NCBI GenBank assembly: GCA_947450475.1
Contig: CANFVK010000002.1
Location: forward strand, 1 to 64,000
Source: Bacteriovoracaceae bacterium
Lineage (GTDB): Bacteria; Bdellovibrionota; Bacteriovoracia; Bacteriovoracales; Bacteriovoracaceae
Reading direction: 5' to 3'
Length of the DNA: 64,000 nt
Every line of letters begins with the position of its first letter. Positions within the stretch are counted from its first letter, which is position 1. Shown one piece after another: positions 44,718 through 55,960 of the stretch. The notes beneath the pieces are model-generated. The model had not been told where the DNA came from. It worked only from the letters and a program-made list of their open reading frames with translations, and did not search any database. The translations under genes were made by a program, and so were the position numbers.

Positions 44718-44757
44718 AGTAAGAAATGTTAAGTTGGCTTTTGTGGTTTAACTTACT
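44718..44757 (+). other. imperfect stem-loop between protease and next gene
   Basis: The left arm (AGTAAG, then GTTAA after 4 bases) and right arm (TTAACTTACT) can pair with a bulge around a 15-base loop. There is no U-run after it, so it is not a standard intrinsic terminator. It could slow degradation or give weak termination. Confidence 0.25.
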
Positions 44758-44787
44758 ATGATATTTATTTATTTCTTGGAGGATTTT

Positions 44788-45363
44788 ATGATAAATACTA
44801 GAAAGTCACTTTATGCTTTAACTATAAGTTTGTTTATAACCCTTCCTGCCTTTTCGGCCGGTTTTACTGCTGGAGATCAATTTTCGGTTACATCCATTGA
44901 GGGAAGTTTAAATATTCAATGCTCAAGTGGTAATGAATCTTCCAATGCCGCAACTATTTGTCGCGGTGAAATTTTTAATCCAGCAGAATATTCTTTTTTT
45001 ATCGGGCCCAAAGCTGATGCTGACCAGGTCACACTTCAAGCAGTGCATGAAAATGGTAGTGTTAGCAAATCTAAATCTTCAGAGTATGATGCTTTAACTG
45101 GTAAGAGCAAAAAATCTTTTAATCTATGGATTACAACATTATTTCAGCGCCCGCTTTTAGGTTTTGGCAAAAATACCGTAAATTATTCACTAACTAAAAA
45201 AGGCACTGTGGTTGAAACTGGTACTTTTGAAGCGAATGTCACAGGTGGAGCAAGCTCTGTGTGCCAGAGAGTTGGATTCTATTTTTCTAACAATATTAGT
45301 GACTGCACGAATCCATCAACATTTTGTGCGAGATATTTTTCAGAGAACAATTATTGCCAATAA
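44788..45363 (+). CDS. small secreted protein of unknown function
   Basis: About 191 residues from the ATG at 44788, chosen because GGAGG stands five bases before it. The longer form from 44758 adds ten residues. The signal peptide ends near AFS-AG. The mature part has Cys pairs (NIQCSSG..., TICRGE; and four cysteines in the last 40 residues, VCQRVGFYFSNN...NYC), suggesting a disulfide-stabilised beta-rich protein. Five bases separate its stop from the convergent DUF2279-like gene. I recognise no family. Its position after a secreted protease suggests a secreted partner or inhibitor, which is inference. Confidence 0.55.
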   Translation: MINTRKSLYALTISLFITLPAFSAGFTAGDQFSVTSIEGSLNIQCSSGNESSNAATICRGEIFNPAEYSFFIGPKADADQVTLQAVHENGSVSKSKSSEYDALTGKSKKSFNLWITTLFQRPLLGFGKNTVNYSLTKKGTVVETGTFEANVTGGASSVCQRVGFYFSNNISDCTNPSTFCARYFSENNYCQ

Positions 45364-45368
45364 CTTAG

Positions 45369-46226
45369 TTAATTAATTTCATTACTGATATAAGGCAATT
45401 GATAATATTTAAAAAAGCTTGCAGTATAAAAAGCAAAGTCACTTCGGGGATATAGATCTTTAAGCAATTGGGAAAAATTCAAAGAGACTCCCACAAAAGT
45501 GGATCGAGTTGGCGGAATTTGAGCTGATCTAAAACTTCCATATCCCCGAGTATAATAGCCCAAATCAAGATTTATATAACGTGTGCCTACCCAATCTTTA
45601 AGAGTAGGCACTCCCGCAAAACGAAAATTTAATAAATATTTTTGATTATTATAATCAGCGACTTGATTATAATAATTTTCTTTCTTGTATTCTGTTGGAG
45701 AGGACTCTCTTGCAAAAGAAAATTGAAGACCAATGAGTTCATCAAGTACTGCTGAGCGATTTAGTAAATGTCCAAGTCCCACTCCAACCAAATCCGAGAT
45801 TAGATCAGTTGATGAAAATCCATAATGACTAAATCCATCGCCCAATTCAATCAATAATCCAATAAATGAGGAAAGGTAAACTGAATGCTTGAGAGAATCA
45901 TCGTTTGATAAACCATTCTTAATATAAAAGTTATAGCTTATGCGATCAACTAAGTAAGAAAAATATAAATGTGAAATTTTATCGGCGCCTCCTGCATATG
46001 TATTTTGTTCAAACCATCCTTCATCTCGAAATCTAAAGCCATGAGTTTTACCCCATTCCCAACGGGCCAAGCCGTAGAGCATGAAGGCACCGGGAACACC
46101 ATAATTAATGAAGCCTATATTACGATAATTGGGAATTGGCGCTGGAGGTAAAGGAATTTCTTGGCACCATAAGTCCCTATTTCCGAGAAAAAAAGCCATG
46201 ATAAACAGAAAGATATTGTTTTTCAT
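45369..46226 (-). CDS. DUF2279/YfiM-like envelope protein
   Basis: The 285-residue protein has a signal peptide (MKNNIFLFIMAFFLGNRDLWC). The phrase GGADKISHLYFSYLVDRISYN recalls the DKxxH...Y pattern of DUF2279/YfiM-like proteins. TM-like or amphipathic segments (SFIGLLIELGDGFSHYGFSSTDLISDLVGVGLGHLL) follow the same family pattern. The C-terminal part (about 200-285) has barrel-like strands (YLLNFRFAGVPTLK, GVSLNFSQLLKDL). It is probably an envelope protein. Its function is not known for the family. Convergent with the small secreted gene and divergent from the SET gene. Confidence 0.55.
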   Translation of the reverse strand: MKNNIFLFIMAFFLGNRDLWCQEIPLPPAPIPNYRNIGFINYGVPGAFMLYGLARWEWGKTHGFRFRDEGWFEQNTYAGGADKISHLYFSYLVDRISYNFYIKNGLSNDDSLKHSVYLSSFIGLLIELGDGFSHYGFSSTDLISDLVGVGLGHLLNRSAVLDELIGLQFSFARESSPTEYKKENYYNQVADYNNQKYLLNFRFAGVPTLKDWVGTRYINLDLGYYTRGYGSFRSAQIPPTRSTFVGVSLNFSQLLKDLYPRSDFAFYTASFFKYYQLPYISNEIN

Positions 46227-46339
46227 TCACCCAAGAAATGCCACCTAAAAAAATAAATAGCAATTAAAATCCACAAAAGATAAATACGTGGTAGGTTTGA
46301 TAGATTGCCAAAATCTATAACTGAAAAAGGAAATTTAGA

Positions 46340-46948
46340 GTGAACGAAAAAGCAGAATCCCGAAGAAAATTTTACCAAGAAGATCTTGCAAAATATTTCC
46401 TCGTAGATCATCTACAAAATTCTATAATTGCCCCAGACCTCGTAGAATTATTAGATAAATATGATATTACAAAAGATCCTGCTTACAGTGACGATATGGT
46501 AAAAACCCGCGTAGAATTATACTCACCATTTTTTGAACGAGGCTTTGCTGAAGATCGAAGAATTTATGTTTCATTGTCTTCTCCAGAAATGGGATATGGA
46601 GCTTTTGCAGATGTTTATATTCCTGCATGGACTATCATTGGAGAATACACAGGAATTATCACTGATCAAAATGCTAATACTGATTACGCTTGGTTTTATC
46701 ACTCTAAACCACTTGATTCAACGGGCAAGCCGAAAACAATTAGAGTAAATGCTCGAACCAGTGGCAACCTTATGAGATTTGTTAATCACTCAGATTACCC
46801 AAACTGCAGTGTCGTCCATGTTCCATATAAAAATAGATGGAGAACCATTTACATTTCCAATTCCAATATCTTGCAAGATCAAGAATTGACGGTTTATTAC
46901 GGCGAAACATATTGGGAAGATCGCAAAAAGAAAAAAGAAAATGCTTAA
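46340..46948 (+). CDS. SET-domain lysine methyltransferase-like protein
   Basis: The 202-residue cytoplasmic protein starts at GTG. Its SET fold is clear: GYGAFADVYIPAWTIIGEYTG (85-105, SET motif I), LMRFVNHSDYPNCSV (144-158, the NHS pseudoknot motif, where the usual Cys after Ser is Asp-Tyr) and ELTVYYGETYW (182-192, motif IV with the catalytic Tyr position). SET enzymes use SAM to methylate protein lysines. They are common in eukaryotes and scattered in bacteria. There is no post-SET Cys cluster, and the C terminus is basic. It overlaps the convergent FGE-type gene by 4 bases. No secretion signal is visible, so its target, own or foreign, is unknown. Confidence 0.8.
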   Translation: MNEKAESRRKFYQEDLAKYFLVDHLQNSIIAPDLVELLDKYDITKDPAYSDDMVKTRVELYSPFFERGFAEDRRIYVSLSSPEMGYGAFADVYIPAWTIIGEYTGIITDQNANTDYAWFYHSKPLDSTGKPKTIRVNARTSGNLMRFVNHSDYPNCSVVHVPYKNRWRTIYISNSNILQDQELTVYYGETYWEDRKKKKENA

Positions 46949-48291
46949 ATATTGGTCTGTCTTATTAATCGAAATCCGATTCGAGAGTATTTATATTTTT
47001 CTTCATATCGGCATCTAAAAGAGGAGTGCATCGCCTTAAAAGCCGTATACCAGCCTCCCCCTTTTATAATTCTCCAAGGGGAAATTTTTTTTATAACAGG
47101 ATCTATTTGAGTTGAACCATCAAATTCAGAAAAATAATCACTAGTCCACTCAAAGACATTGCCATACATATCATATACTCCGCGAGCGCCAGACTTTCGA
47201 CTTCCTTTTCTATGAGTTTGCAAATCAGAATTTCTAAAAAACCAAGCATACCGACAAAGATCTCCACAGTTTTCGGCATCCCAAACTTGCTTGAGTCTAT
47301 TATCTAAACTGGCGTATTCCCACTCAGCTTCAGTTGGCAATCGGTAGCTAAATTTTTTGTCAAGGCCATTTATTTTTTTGATGAAGAATTCAACTTCTGG
47401 CCATGACACATTCTCAACTGGATTATTCGGGCAAAGACTTTCACCATTTACAATGGTGTAATCTTTTGGGCAATAATTTTTTGTTCTGAAAAAGGAGGGG
47501 TTGTATCCCATGACCCAGTTCCATTCAGCTTGAGAGGTTTCAAAGGTTGCGATTTGAAAATCTTTGGTCAGTACAACCGTATGTTCAACTTCAAATTGAC
47601 CTTTATAGATTTCACTTTTTCCCATGAGAAAATGTCCCTTAGGAAATTTCGTAAACTCTATTGGGGGTGGAGATAATTGCAACCATGAAGTTACTAACGA
47701 AAAAATGGCATCATGATCTTTTGATTGAAAAACCGTAAGACTAAAACTGGGAATCTTCTTTAATTCATCTATCAAGTATGCGCATAAGCTATTTTGGCGC
47801 TGAATTTTCTCAAAAATGTTGATTCCAGAGTTATGATAATTTTTAATGAATGCAATAGATTGGAACTTTTTTAATGAGGGCGCCCTGATCATCTCTAGAA
47901 CTTCAATAATGCGATGAAATTGATCGTCTAATTCAATTTTATTTCGATCAGTTTCTTCTTGTCCTTTAAAATCATCTTTTTCAAAATTTTTAATATTAGA
48001 AACCATTTCAGGCTTGTGGTCACCAGCAGCTAGAAGACTAAAGTGCAAATTTTTTAAAAATAAACTTGAGTCTAATTCTGTTTTTTGAATTACTGCAGTT
48101 TGTGGACAACCTGAAACTATAAAATTTAGTATCGGGTTTTTCAAGCATTTGGCGATAATAATTTTATTTTGATTTTTTTCTACCTCTATCATTTCTCTTT
48201 TGAAATTCAAAACGAGAATTACAAAAAAAAGAGCTAGAATAAAATAAATAGATCGATTTTTTTTCATACGTTTCATTTCTCTAATTATCAT
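46945..48291 (-). CDS. membrane-anchored formylglycine-generating-enzyme (FGE/SUMF1)-like protein
   Basis: The 448-residue product has an N-terminal anchor (about 12-30) and a helical middle. The C-terminal FGE-sulfatase domain (about 210-447) begins FPKGHFLMGKSEIYKGQFEVEHTV and contains RLPTEAEWEYA, YDMYGNVFEWTSDYF, and GGGWYTA...SFRCRYEEKY...RIGFRL. The family includes enzymes that oxidise Cys to formylglycine and many proteins with other roles. No Cys-type sulfatase is encoded in the window, so a different task is likely. Start uncertain: ATGs at codons 1, 6 and 9. It lies 6 bases after the flavin reductase gene. Confidence 0.72.
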   Translation of the reverse strand: MIIREMKRMKKNRSIYFILALFFVILVLNFKREMIEVEKNQNKIIIAKCLKNPILNFIVSGCPQTAVIQKTELDSSLFLKNLHFSLLAAGDHKPEMVSNIKNFEKDDFKGQEETDRNKIELDDQFHRIIEVLEMIRAPSLKKFQSIAFIKNYHNSGINIFEKIQRQNSLCAYLIDELKKIPSFSLTVFQSKDHDAIFSLVTSWLQLSPPPIEFTKFPKGHFLMGKSEIYKGQFEVEHTVVLTKDFQIATFETSQAEWNWVMGYNPSFFRTKNYCPKDYTIVNGESLCPNNPVENVSWPEVEFFIKKINGLDKKFSYRLPTEAEWEYASLDNRLKQVWDAENCGDLCRYAWFFRNSDLQTHRKGSRKSGARGVYDMYGNVFEWTSDYFSEFDGSTQIDPVIKKISPWRIIKGGGWYTAFKAMHSSFRCRYEEKYKYSRIGFRLIRQTNI

Positions 48292-48297
48292 ACCTCA

Positions 48298-48834
48298 CTA
48301 TTTCATCTTCGAAAAATTTTTTAGCTCGGAACCGGCAACCATAAAAAGTCCATTCCCTCTATGGTGCAGGGTTTTTGGTGCTTTGACTTTGGGATCAATC
48401 CAAGCCTTGACCACTTCAAGCACAAAAAAATCGTAATGCTTAACCATTTTGGTATCTACAACTTCACATTCTAAATTGGCGTAGCACTCTTCAATGAGAG
48501 GAGCGTCGATGACAGAAGCCTCTTGTTTGTGAAGTTTGAACTTTTCAAATTTATCGACTCTTCGCCCGCTTGTGTTACCACAACCGATGATCGTCTTTAT
48601 CATTTGTTTAGTTGGTATATTGATTACACAAGACCGAGACTTCTTGATGATCTCAAAGGTATGGCTTTGATCACTAATCACACATCCGATAAGAGGGGGG
48701 GCGAAATCCAGCATAGTGTGCCAACTCAAAGTCATTATATTATCAAATCCATCACTTCGAGTTGTAAGCAAGATGACTGGTCCTGGTTCAATTAATTTAT
48801 ACACAAGTGGTAGCGGAAGGGATTTCTTCTTCAT
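48298..48834 (-). CDS. flavin reductase-like (FMN-binding split-barrel) protein
   Basis: The 178-residue cytoplasmic protein has the split-barrel pattern of the flavin-reductase-like family: PGPVILLTTRSDGFDNIMTLSWHTML, PPLIGCVISDQSHTFEIIKKSRSCVINIP, then FFVLEVVKAWIDPKVK. It would bind FMN and reduce it or act in a redox step. It precedes the FGE-like gene by 6 bases. The call is at family level only. Confidence 0.8.
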   Translation of the reverse strand: MKKKSLPLPLVYKLIEPGPVILLTTRSDGFDNIMTLSWHTMLDFAPPLIGCVISDQSHTFEIIKKSRSCVINIPTKQMIKTIIGCGNTSGRRVDKFEKFKLHKQEASVIDAPLIEECYANLECEVVDTKMVKHYDFFVLEVVKAWIDPKVKAPKTLHHRGNGLFMVAGSELKNFSKMK

Positions 48835-48985
48835 TTTTTTTTAGCTTTTAATTTTATCTGGTTGTTAATAATGCCGAAAAATTTAAAATAATTTTCGATC
48901 CAGTCCTATTGAATCACCTGGACAATAAAAAAACAGATATAGAATTAATTATTAAAAATGAAGAAATATTATAAATGGCATACAA

Positions 48986-49912
48986 TTACCAATTGCGTTT
49001 GAGATCATCATGGAAACCAACAATTCCCTTATCTGTCGTCTGATCACCATATAGATAGACATTATCTGCATGGCCTCCAGTTTTTAAGTCGAAAGCTGCC
49101 GCGACTAACCACTTCCATGCTGAAAAATAATGATAAGAACTTTCTGTCCCGCCGCCAACGATTGATGATTTAGTAAGAGGCCAAAAATGATTAGCCCCGA
49201 GTTCCGGATAACTTTTCAAGAAAATAAATTGCTTCCTAATACTTGGTGTACTGGTGTAGATATCCTCGCTAATATCACGGGAAACAATCTTATCCTTATC
49301 TGAATAAACCACTGTCAGGTTAACATTTGAGTCTATGACCTCATTACTTTTTTTATCAACTCCGGCAGCTTCAAAAAGTAAAATCGATCGAGGCTTTACT
49401 GGTAGTGATTCCAAGAATGCAACACCAGCAGCCACAGAGGCGACGTAAGCCCCCTTTGAATGACCAGAGAAAACAATTTGATCACTAGCCGTTAAGACAT
49501 CAAAGTCCTCATTAATTTTTTTTAAGGCACATTCTGTAAGTGTCACATAATCACGTCCCATGCGCCTCCAGTCTCTATCAAAGAAGCCTTTGTCATAATT
49601 GGGAAAGATGGCGACAATCCCCTTCTGTGCCAAATGCTCCAAAGTTAAGCGATAATGATCCATTCCCAGTGCCTGACCATGACCATAAACGATCACCGGA
49701 AAATTTTCAGATTCTGCAGTTGGAGCTTTTTTCAAAGGTAGAAAAACATCAACATCTCGATTATTACATTTAAAATGTTCCGCTCTCACTCCATAAAAAT
49801 ATATCTTACTTCCTGGGTGAAACATATCTACTGGAGATGCCGGCAGCTCTGCTCTTAAAGGTAGAGACAAAATTATTAACAAATTAAAAGCTAAAATCAG
49901 TTGGTGATTCAT
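48986..49912 (-). CDS. secreted alpha/beta hydrolase
   Basis: The 308-residue exported protein has a signal peptide ending RAEL (about residue 21). Alpha/beta-hydrolase features are the oxyanion/strand VIVYGHGQALGM, FPNYDKG, and the nucleophile elbow FSGHSKGAY (Ser in GHSKG). There are later Asp (VVYSDKDKI) and His (GANHFWPL) candidates for the triad. It looks like a periplasmic esterase/lipase of the chlorophyllase/PAF-acetylhydrolase-like type. It lies 8 bases after a lipocalin gene, which suggests joint handling of lipids in the envelope. Confidence 0.75.
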   Translation of the reverse strand: MNHQLILAFNLLIILSLPLRAELPASPVDMFHPGSKIYFYGVRAEHFKCNNRDVDVFLPLKKAPTAESENFPVIVYGHGQALGMDHYRLTLEHLAQKGIVAIFPNYDKGFFDRDWRRMGRDYVTLTECALKKINEDFDVLTASDQIVFSGHSKGAYVASVAAGVAFLESLPVKPRSILLFEAAGVDKKSNEVIDSNVNLTVVYSDKDKIVSRDISEDIYTSTPSIRKQFIFLKSYPELGANHFWPLTKSSIVGGGTESSYHYFSAWKWLVAAAFDLKTGGHADNVYLYGDQTTDKGIVGFHDDLKRNW

Positions 49913-49920
49913 TTAATACT

Positions 49921-50463
49921 CTAGTTAGGATAGCTACAGCCAACTTGCTGAGGCTTCACCAAATGTGAGATATCCATCTGAAGGGCAGCTTCATCTAGAG
50001 CTTGTTGATAAACTTCTGGGGAAAGTGTTGGGGTTTTAGAAAGAATGTAAAGTGAAAGCCTACTTGGGTCAGAAACAATTGCATAGCGATAATCATGATC
50101 AAGCCCAATCACCCAGTATTTTCCTTTGTGAGGAAGATTAAAATCAACTGTTAGTTTTGAATTTGAAATAGGATCATCACTAACTGCAAAACCGCGAATT
50201 TCTCTTAACGGCCCATTGATATCATAATCATTGCATGAATTGTAAACATCGATTTGACCATCTTTGCCAGCACTCAGAACCTGACGAGCGCAAACACAAT
50301 TGCCCTCAAAAATTAGTGGATTTCGTGCCACTTGATACCATGTACCCAAGTAGCGCCCAACATCGACATAAGAAACAGTCACCAAATCTATTGCTTTCAC
50401 AGGGCCCGAAATTAATGAAGTGATGACTATCAAAAAGGCAAACAAGCTTGAAACACGAATCAT
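49921..50463 (-). CDS. bacterial lipocalin (Blc-like)
   Basis: The 180-residue exported protein has a signal peptide ending near GPVKA. The lipocalin signature VGRYLGTWYQVARNP (GTWY-x-VAR) lies at the start of the barrel. Conserved strands (IRGFAVSD, LTVDFNLPHKGKYWVIGLD, YRYAIVSDPS, LYILSKTPTLS) follow in family order. Cysteines in NCVCARQ and YNSCND suggest a disulfide. Unlike E. coli Blc no lipobox is evident. Bacterial lipocalins bind fatty acids or lysophospholipids. GGAGG precedes the ATG. It is co-transcribed with the hydrolase gene 8 bases downstream. Confidence 0.85.
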   Translation of the reverse strand: MIRVSSLFAFLIVITSLISGPVKAIDLVTVSYVDVGRYLGTWYQVARNPLIFEGNCVCARQVLSAGKDGQIDVYNSCNDYDINGPLREIRGFAVSDDPISNSKLTVDFNLPHKGKYWVIGLDHDYRYAIVSDPSRLSLYILSKTPTLSPEVYQQALDEAALQMDISHLVKPQQVGCSYPN

Positions 50464-50582
50464 AAAATCCTCCGAGAAATATGAAGTAGGTTCTTCAAAA
50501 TTTTAAATAGTTTATCACTTCTAGACAAGTTGACAAACATAGGACAAAATCCTGACTATAAAACACACCTAATACTTTTGGT

Positions 50583-52331
50583 CTAAACGCATTGCTGATT
50601 AAAAAAGAGTAGGGCTTCAGGCTTAGTCAAAACCTCTCCAGGGAGAGGTGTCATTTCTTTTAAAAAATAAAAGTTAAATCTTAAAATCTTATTTTTTTCT
50701 TTCGTTGATTTTTCATTCCACTTTCGGCAGAAATAATTAGCCAAAAGTTGCTTGTAAGTCTCATTTTCTTCAAAGCGCATATTCGTGAGAAATTTACGCC
50801 ATTGGCTAGAGGGATATGTACTTTTTACATCTACTGGCTTATCAAAAGTAAAAGGTCTATCATTAAAGACATCCCAAACAATTCCATCCTCAAAAAATGC
50901 TTCAGAAACAAACCAACCGTCCTCTTTCATTGGTGTTGGTGCAAACATATTCCATTGCTGATTAAGACCAAGTGAAAAAACCATCTCATCGAATGGTGAA
51001 TTTATGGTAAAATAATTTAGCTTAGTGAAGCCTTCTACATTCCAAGCAAGTGAAAGCAAAAGCAAAAGTGAAAGAAAAAACTTTGTCATTGTTTTTTCAG
51101 TTAATATTATTTTTTCATAGTTGATTTGATTCATACAAATTCCAAGCATTTTTCTTTTACTACTGATTGAGTTGTAGAGAAAATCCAATGGAAGTAAATA
51201 CAGCAAATGTCCTAAAAATCTTAATAATATGAATCGAGAATTTACCAAAAGCTCTAACATTGCTTTAGAGCGAATGAACTTTTTATTTTGTGAAATAAGT
51301 ACCCATGTTTTTTTAGTTTTAATTTCATCTAAGATTTCTTCATCAGATTGCCCTGAATAAATTTCGAGGTTGGGAAGAAAAAGAAATTCCTTAACCAAAT
51401 GAGTTGCCTTGCGACAAAATCCGCAATCGGGGTCATAGTAAAGCTTTAGCTCATTTGCTTTTTCTACATTGAATATTTTTAATTCCCAAAAAGATCCAGG
51501 AATGAATGGAATCCATAATATTAAACAGGCCATGGGAAAAGTACCCAAATCCAAAGTTAACCAAATCCCGACATGCAATAGTAAAAAGGCAAGTACCGCG
51601 AAGCTTCTCCATAATGATTGCCTCCAGGGAATAAGCAACAACAATGGACCGAGTCCTTCAAGCCACAGCGTAGAAAAAGATAAAAAACTCATTAACTTCG
51701 GCCAATTAAGTAAGTAGGATCCTAGTTTAGTTGTAAACATATCTAAATTCATAGCATAGTAAATCAACTTTGATGTTTCATCGCTCTGAGCTTCCAACTT
51801 GTAACCAAATGTAAACAAATAGACAAAAAGCAGTTGTGCAATCCATGCAAAAGACCCGAAGCCAGAAAATTCAGCATAGGAATTTTTTTCTTCTGATAAA
51901 ATTTTGTCGAATGAATATCTGGCATTTACAGGGAGGAAGATCATCCACAGCAGAAGAAGACGCAATAAATTATCGCCGCCATGATTGGAATCAGGAAATC
52001 TATTTTGAAAGGATAAAACAATAATCCAAGTCAAAAAAATTGTGCACTTTGTTCTCCAGCCAAAGATCATCATAAGAGATGTAAATATTCCAAAAAGAGC
52101 AATGGTTAAAACAAAAAAACTTGAACCATTTAAATTTAGTAACGTCATCTTCCAAGGAATTTCAAAAGAATTAATGAGTATATATCTAGGTAAAATTCCC
52201 TGATCTGAATAAAATGTATTGATTTGGCAGATGCGATTAGCAATATCGAGCAAGCACAATAAGCCCAGTAAAACTCTGGAAAGAGCTAATGATCTTAAGT
52301 CGAGAGCAAAAATATGACGAATGTTTTTCAT
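50583..52331 (-). CDS. HTTM-domain membrane protein fused to a DUF393 thioredoxin-like domain
   Basis: The 582-residue protein has an N-terminal multi-TM domain (about 15-280) of the HTTM/vitamin-K-dependent-carboxylase-like type (ALSRVLLGLLCLLDIANR, DSNHGGDNLLRLLLLWMIFLPVNARYS). A DUF393 domain follows, with DPDCGFC (300-306), the C-x-x-C-like pattern of DCC proteins. Further hydrophobic segments (about 405-440) lead into a C-terminal lumenal part (FAPTPMKEDGWFVSEAF). Fusions of these families occur in bacteria and their function is unknown; a role in thiol chemistry or lipid/peptide processing at the membrane is possible. It follows the repeat-protein gene with a 66-base gap. Confidence 0.75.
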   Translation of the reverse strand: MKNIRHIFALDLRSLALSRVLLGLLCLLDIANRICQINTFYSDQGILPRYILINSFEIPWKMTLLNLNGSSFFVLTIALFGIFTSLMMIFGWRTKCTIFLTWIIVLSFQNRFPDSNHGGDNLLRLLLLWMIFLPVNARYSFDKILSEEKNSYAEFSGFGSFAWIAQLLFVYLFTFGYKLEAQSDETSKLIYYAMNLDMFTTKLGSYLLNWPKLMSFLSFSTLWLEGLGPLLLLIPWRQSLWRSFAVLAFLLLHVGIWLTLDLGTFPMACLILWIPFIPGSFWELKIFNVEKANELKLYYDPDCGFCRKATHLVKEFLFLPNLEIYSGQSDEEILDEIKTKKTWVLISQNKKFIRSKAMLELLVNSRFILLRFLGHLLYLLPLDFLYNSISSKRKMLGICMNQINYEKIILTEKTMTKFFLSLLLLLSLAWNVEGFTKLNYFTINSPFDEMVFSLGLNQQWNMFAPTPMKEDGWFVSEAFFEDGIVWDVFNDRPFTFDKPVDVKSTYPSSQWRKFLTNMRFEENETYKQLLANYFCRKWNEKSTKEKNKILRFNFYFLKEMTPLPGEVLTKPEALLFFNQQCV

Positions 52332-52397
52332 TTAAAAACTTACTTGTAAATTAAAGGCAAGGGAACAACACTCCCCTGCCCATAATTTTAAATAAAA

Positions 52398-54581
<2,184 letters not shown>

Positions 54582-54810
54582 TGAAATCCTCCTTAATTAT
54601 TCCGATTGAATTCATCCATTCAATGTCATAAAAAAGTGCATGACTTAACTAAGTTTAAAAAATATTAAATTAGAACCTACGTCATTGAGTTTTCCTAACT
54701 ATTCATAAAAGCCTTAGACCTTATAATTTTTACAAGCTTTAAGTAAATTTAAAAGTTAAAACTCATATTGGTTTATACTTATAGCAAGTCGTTAACTAGG
54801 AATATTAAAA

Positions 54811-55215
54811 ATGAAATCTTTAATCATCATAACCTTAATGTTTTTATTGGCTTCGATCTCTTACGCTCAATCAGGTAAAGTTGCCGAGGTCTATTTTGAG
54901 CATAGCACTTCAGAATTTTTAATTTCTACAGAAAAAATAAATGGTCACTCAATTACAATTAAAAGCAAAAATATTATTTTGGTAAGTGATAGACTCTCCA
55001 TTTGTCACAGCGGCTGTCTTGCTGAAATTAAAAAAATCTCAATTGATAGTTTCGCAGTATTGGTCGCTGGCCATAAAATAGCAAAAGTGAAAACCAATGA
55101 TTCTGATAATATTATAAATAATGAAGCTTTCGAAGTCACTGGAGCTAAGGGAAATGAAAGGATCATTATGAATTTAAATCTGCTAGAAAGAGATTCTAGG
55201 GCAGAAGTCCGCTAA
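54811..55215 (+). CDS. small secreted protein of unknown function
   Basis: The 134-residue product has a signal peptide (MKSLIIITLMFLLASISYAQ) and a beta-rich mature part with two cysteines (SICHSGCLAE). TAGGAAT stands upstream of the ATG. It ends 4 bases into the convergent LPP20-like lipoprotein gene. No family is recognised. Confidence 0.5.
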   Translation: MKSLIIITLMFLLASISYAQSGKVAEVYFEHSTSEFLISTEKINGHSITIKSKNIILVSDRLSICHSGCLAEIKKISIDSFAVLVAGHKIAKVKTNDSDNIINNEAFEVTGAKGNERIIMNLNLLERDSRAEVR

Positions 55216-55820
55216 ATTTTAAGACTAGTAAGGTAATTGAGCCAATGACTCTTAATTTGCTTGGCGGCAGATTTAGATAAATATTTTTTCTTTTGAAACT
55301 TAGCGAGGTTTTGATCCAATTTTTTAATAAAAAGATCCTTACTCATTTCTAATGATACAAAAAATTTATTTTGGTTAGTGCTAGCCTCTTGAGCTTTTGT
55401 CACTTCCACTTTTTCCCAATATGTCAAAACGGGGCGAACCTCATCCATAACGGATCTTAAAAAATCCATTTGGAAATCAGCAAAGTGTTTTAACTCCACG
55501 GCAGAAGGCTTTACTAAGTTCTTAAAAATGGAACTTAACTCTTTCTCAAGGGAAGATTGAAAAAAATGTTTGCCATTTCTTTCTGCAATTCGGTAGGAAA
55601 TATCCACGCGATGTTCGTCATTAAGCGCAGAAGTCCCAAGGGCAATTATTTTATTTTTTTGAATTGAAAGCGGTTTTAATTCCTGTACCCAGGCCGGGCG
55701 CTGAGTTAAATTATCCATACGAGAAATAAGTCTTTCCTTAGGAGTTTGACTTTTACTGGCTTGGTGAGAGCAGGAAAGAATAAACATTGAAATAAAAAAA
55801 AGTTGAAAATAAAACTTCAT
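55212..55820 (-). CDS. LPP20-like lipoprotein
   Basis: The 202-residue lipoprotein has lipobox LSCS (C17). The mature part carries PAWVQELKPLSIQKNKIIALGTSAL and then ISYRIAERNGKHFFQSSLEKELSSIF. This order (PxW...GxG/GTS, then a helix with repeated A/N) resembles the LPP20/YdbH-like lipoprotein family of the outer membrane. It would sit in the outer membrane as an accessory or adhesin-like lipoprotein. The family link is tentative. Confidence 0.55.
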   Translation of the reverse strand: MKFYFQLFFISMFILSCSHQASKSQTPKERLISRMDNLTQRPAWVQELKPLSIQKNKIIALGTSALNDEHRVDISYRIAERNGKHFFQSSLEKELSSIFKNLVKPSAVELKHFADFQMDFLRSVMDEVRPVLTYWEKVEVTKAQEASTNQNKFFVSLEMSKDLFIKKLDQNLAKFQKKKYLSKSAAKQIKSHWLNYLTSLKI

Positions 55821-55960
55821 AAATAATTCCTCTTACTGTTCAACGCAAATAAAATACTTTTCTTGGTTGCATGCCGATGAAATTGAGCTAAATAAAAGTA
55901 TTTAACTCAAATTAAAGCACTGAAGTTTTCCAATGAAAAGCATTTAACGATTTTTTAGTG

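Noticed and set aside
44718-44757. Intrinsic terminator after the protease gene
   Set aside because: The stem is imperfect, GC-poor and lacks a following T-run, so it is listed only as a stem-loop.
46945-48291. FGE-like protein as activator of the tandem phosphatase-superfamily enzymes
   Set aside because: Those enzymes use a Thr nucleophile and lack the Cys/Ser-x-Pro-x-Arg sulfatase motif needed for formylglycine formation, and the genes are over 5 kb apart.
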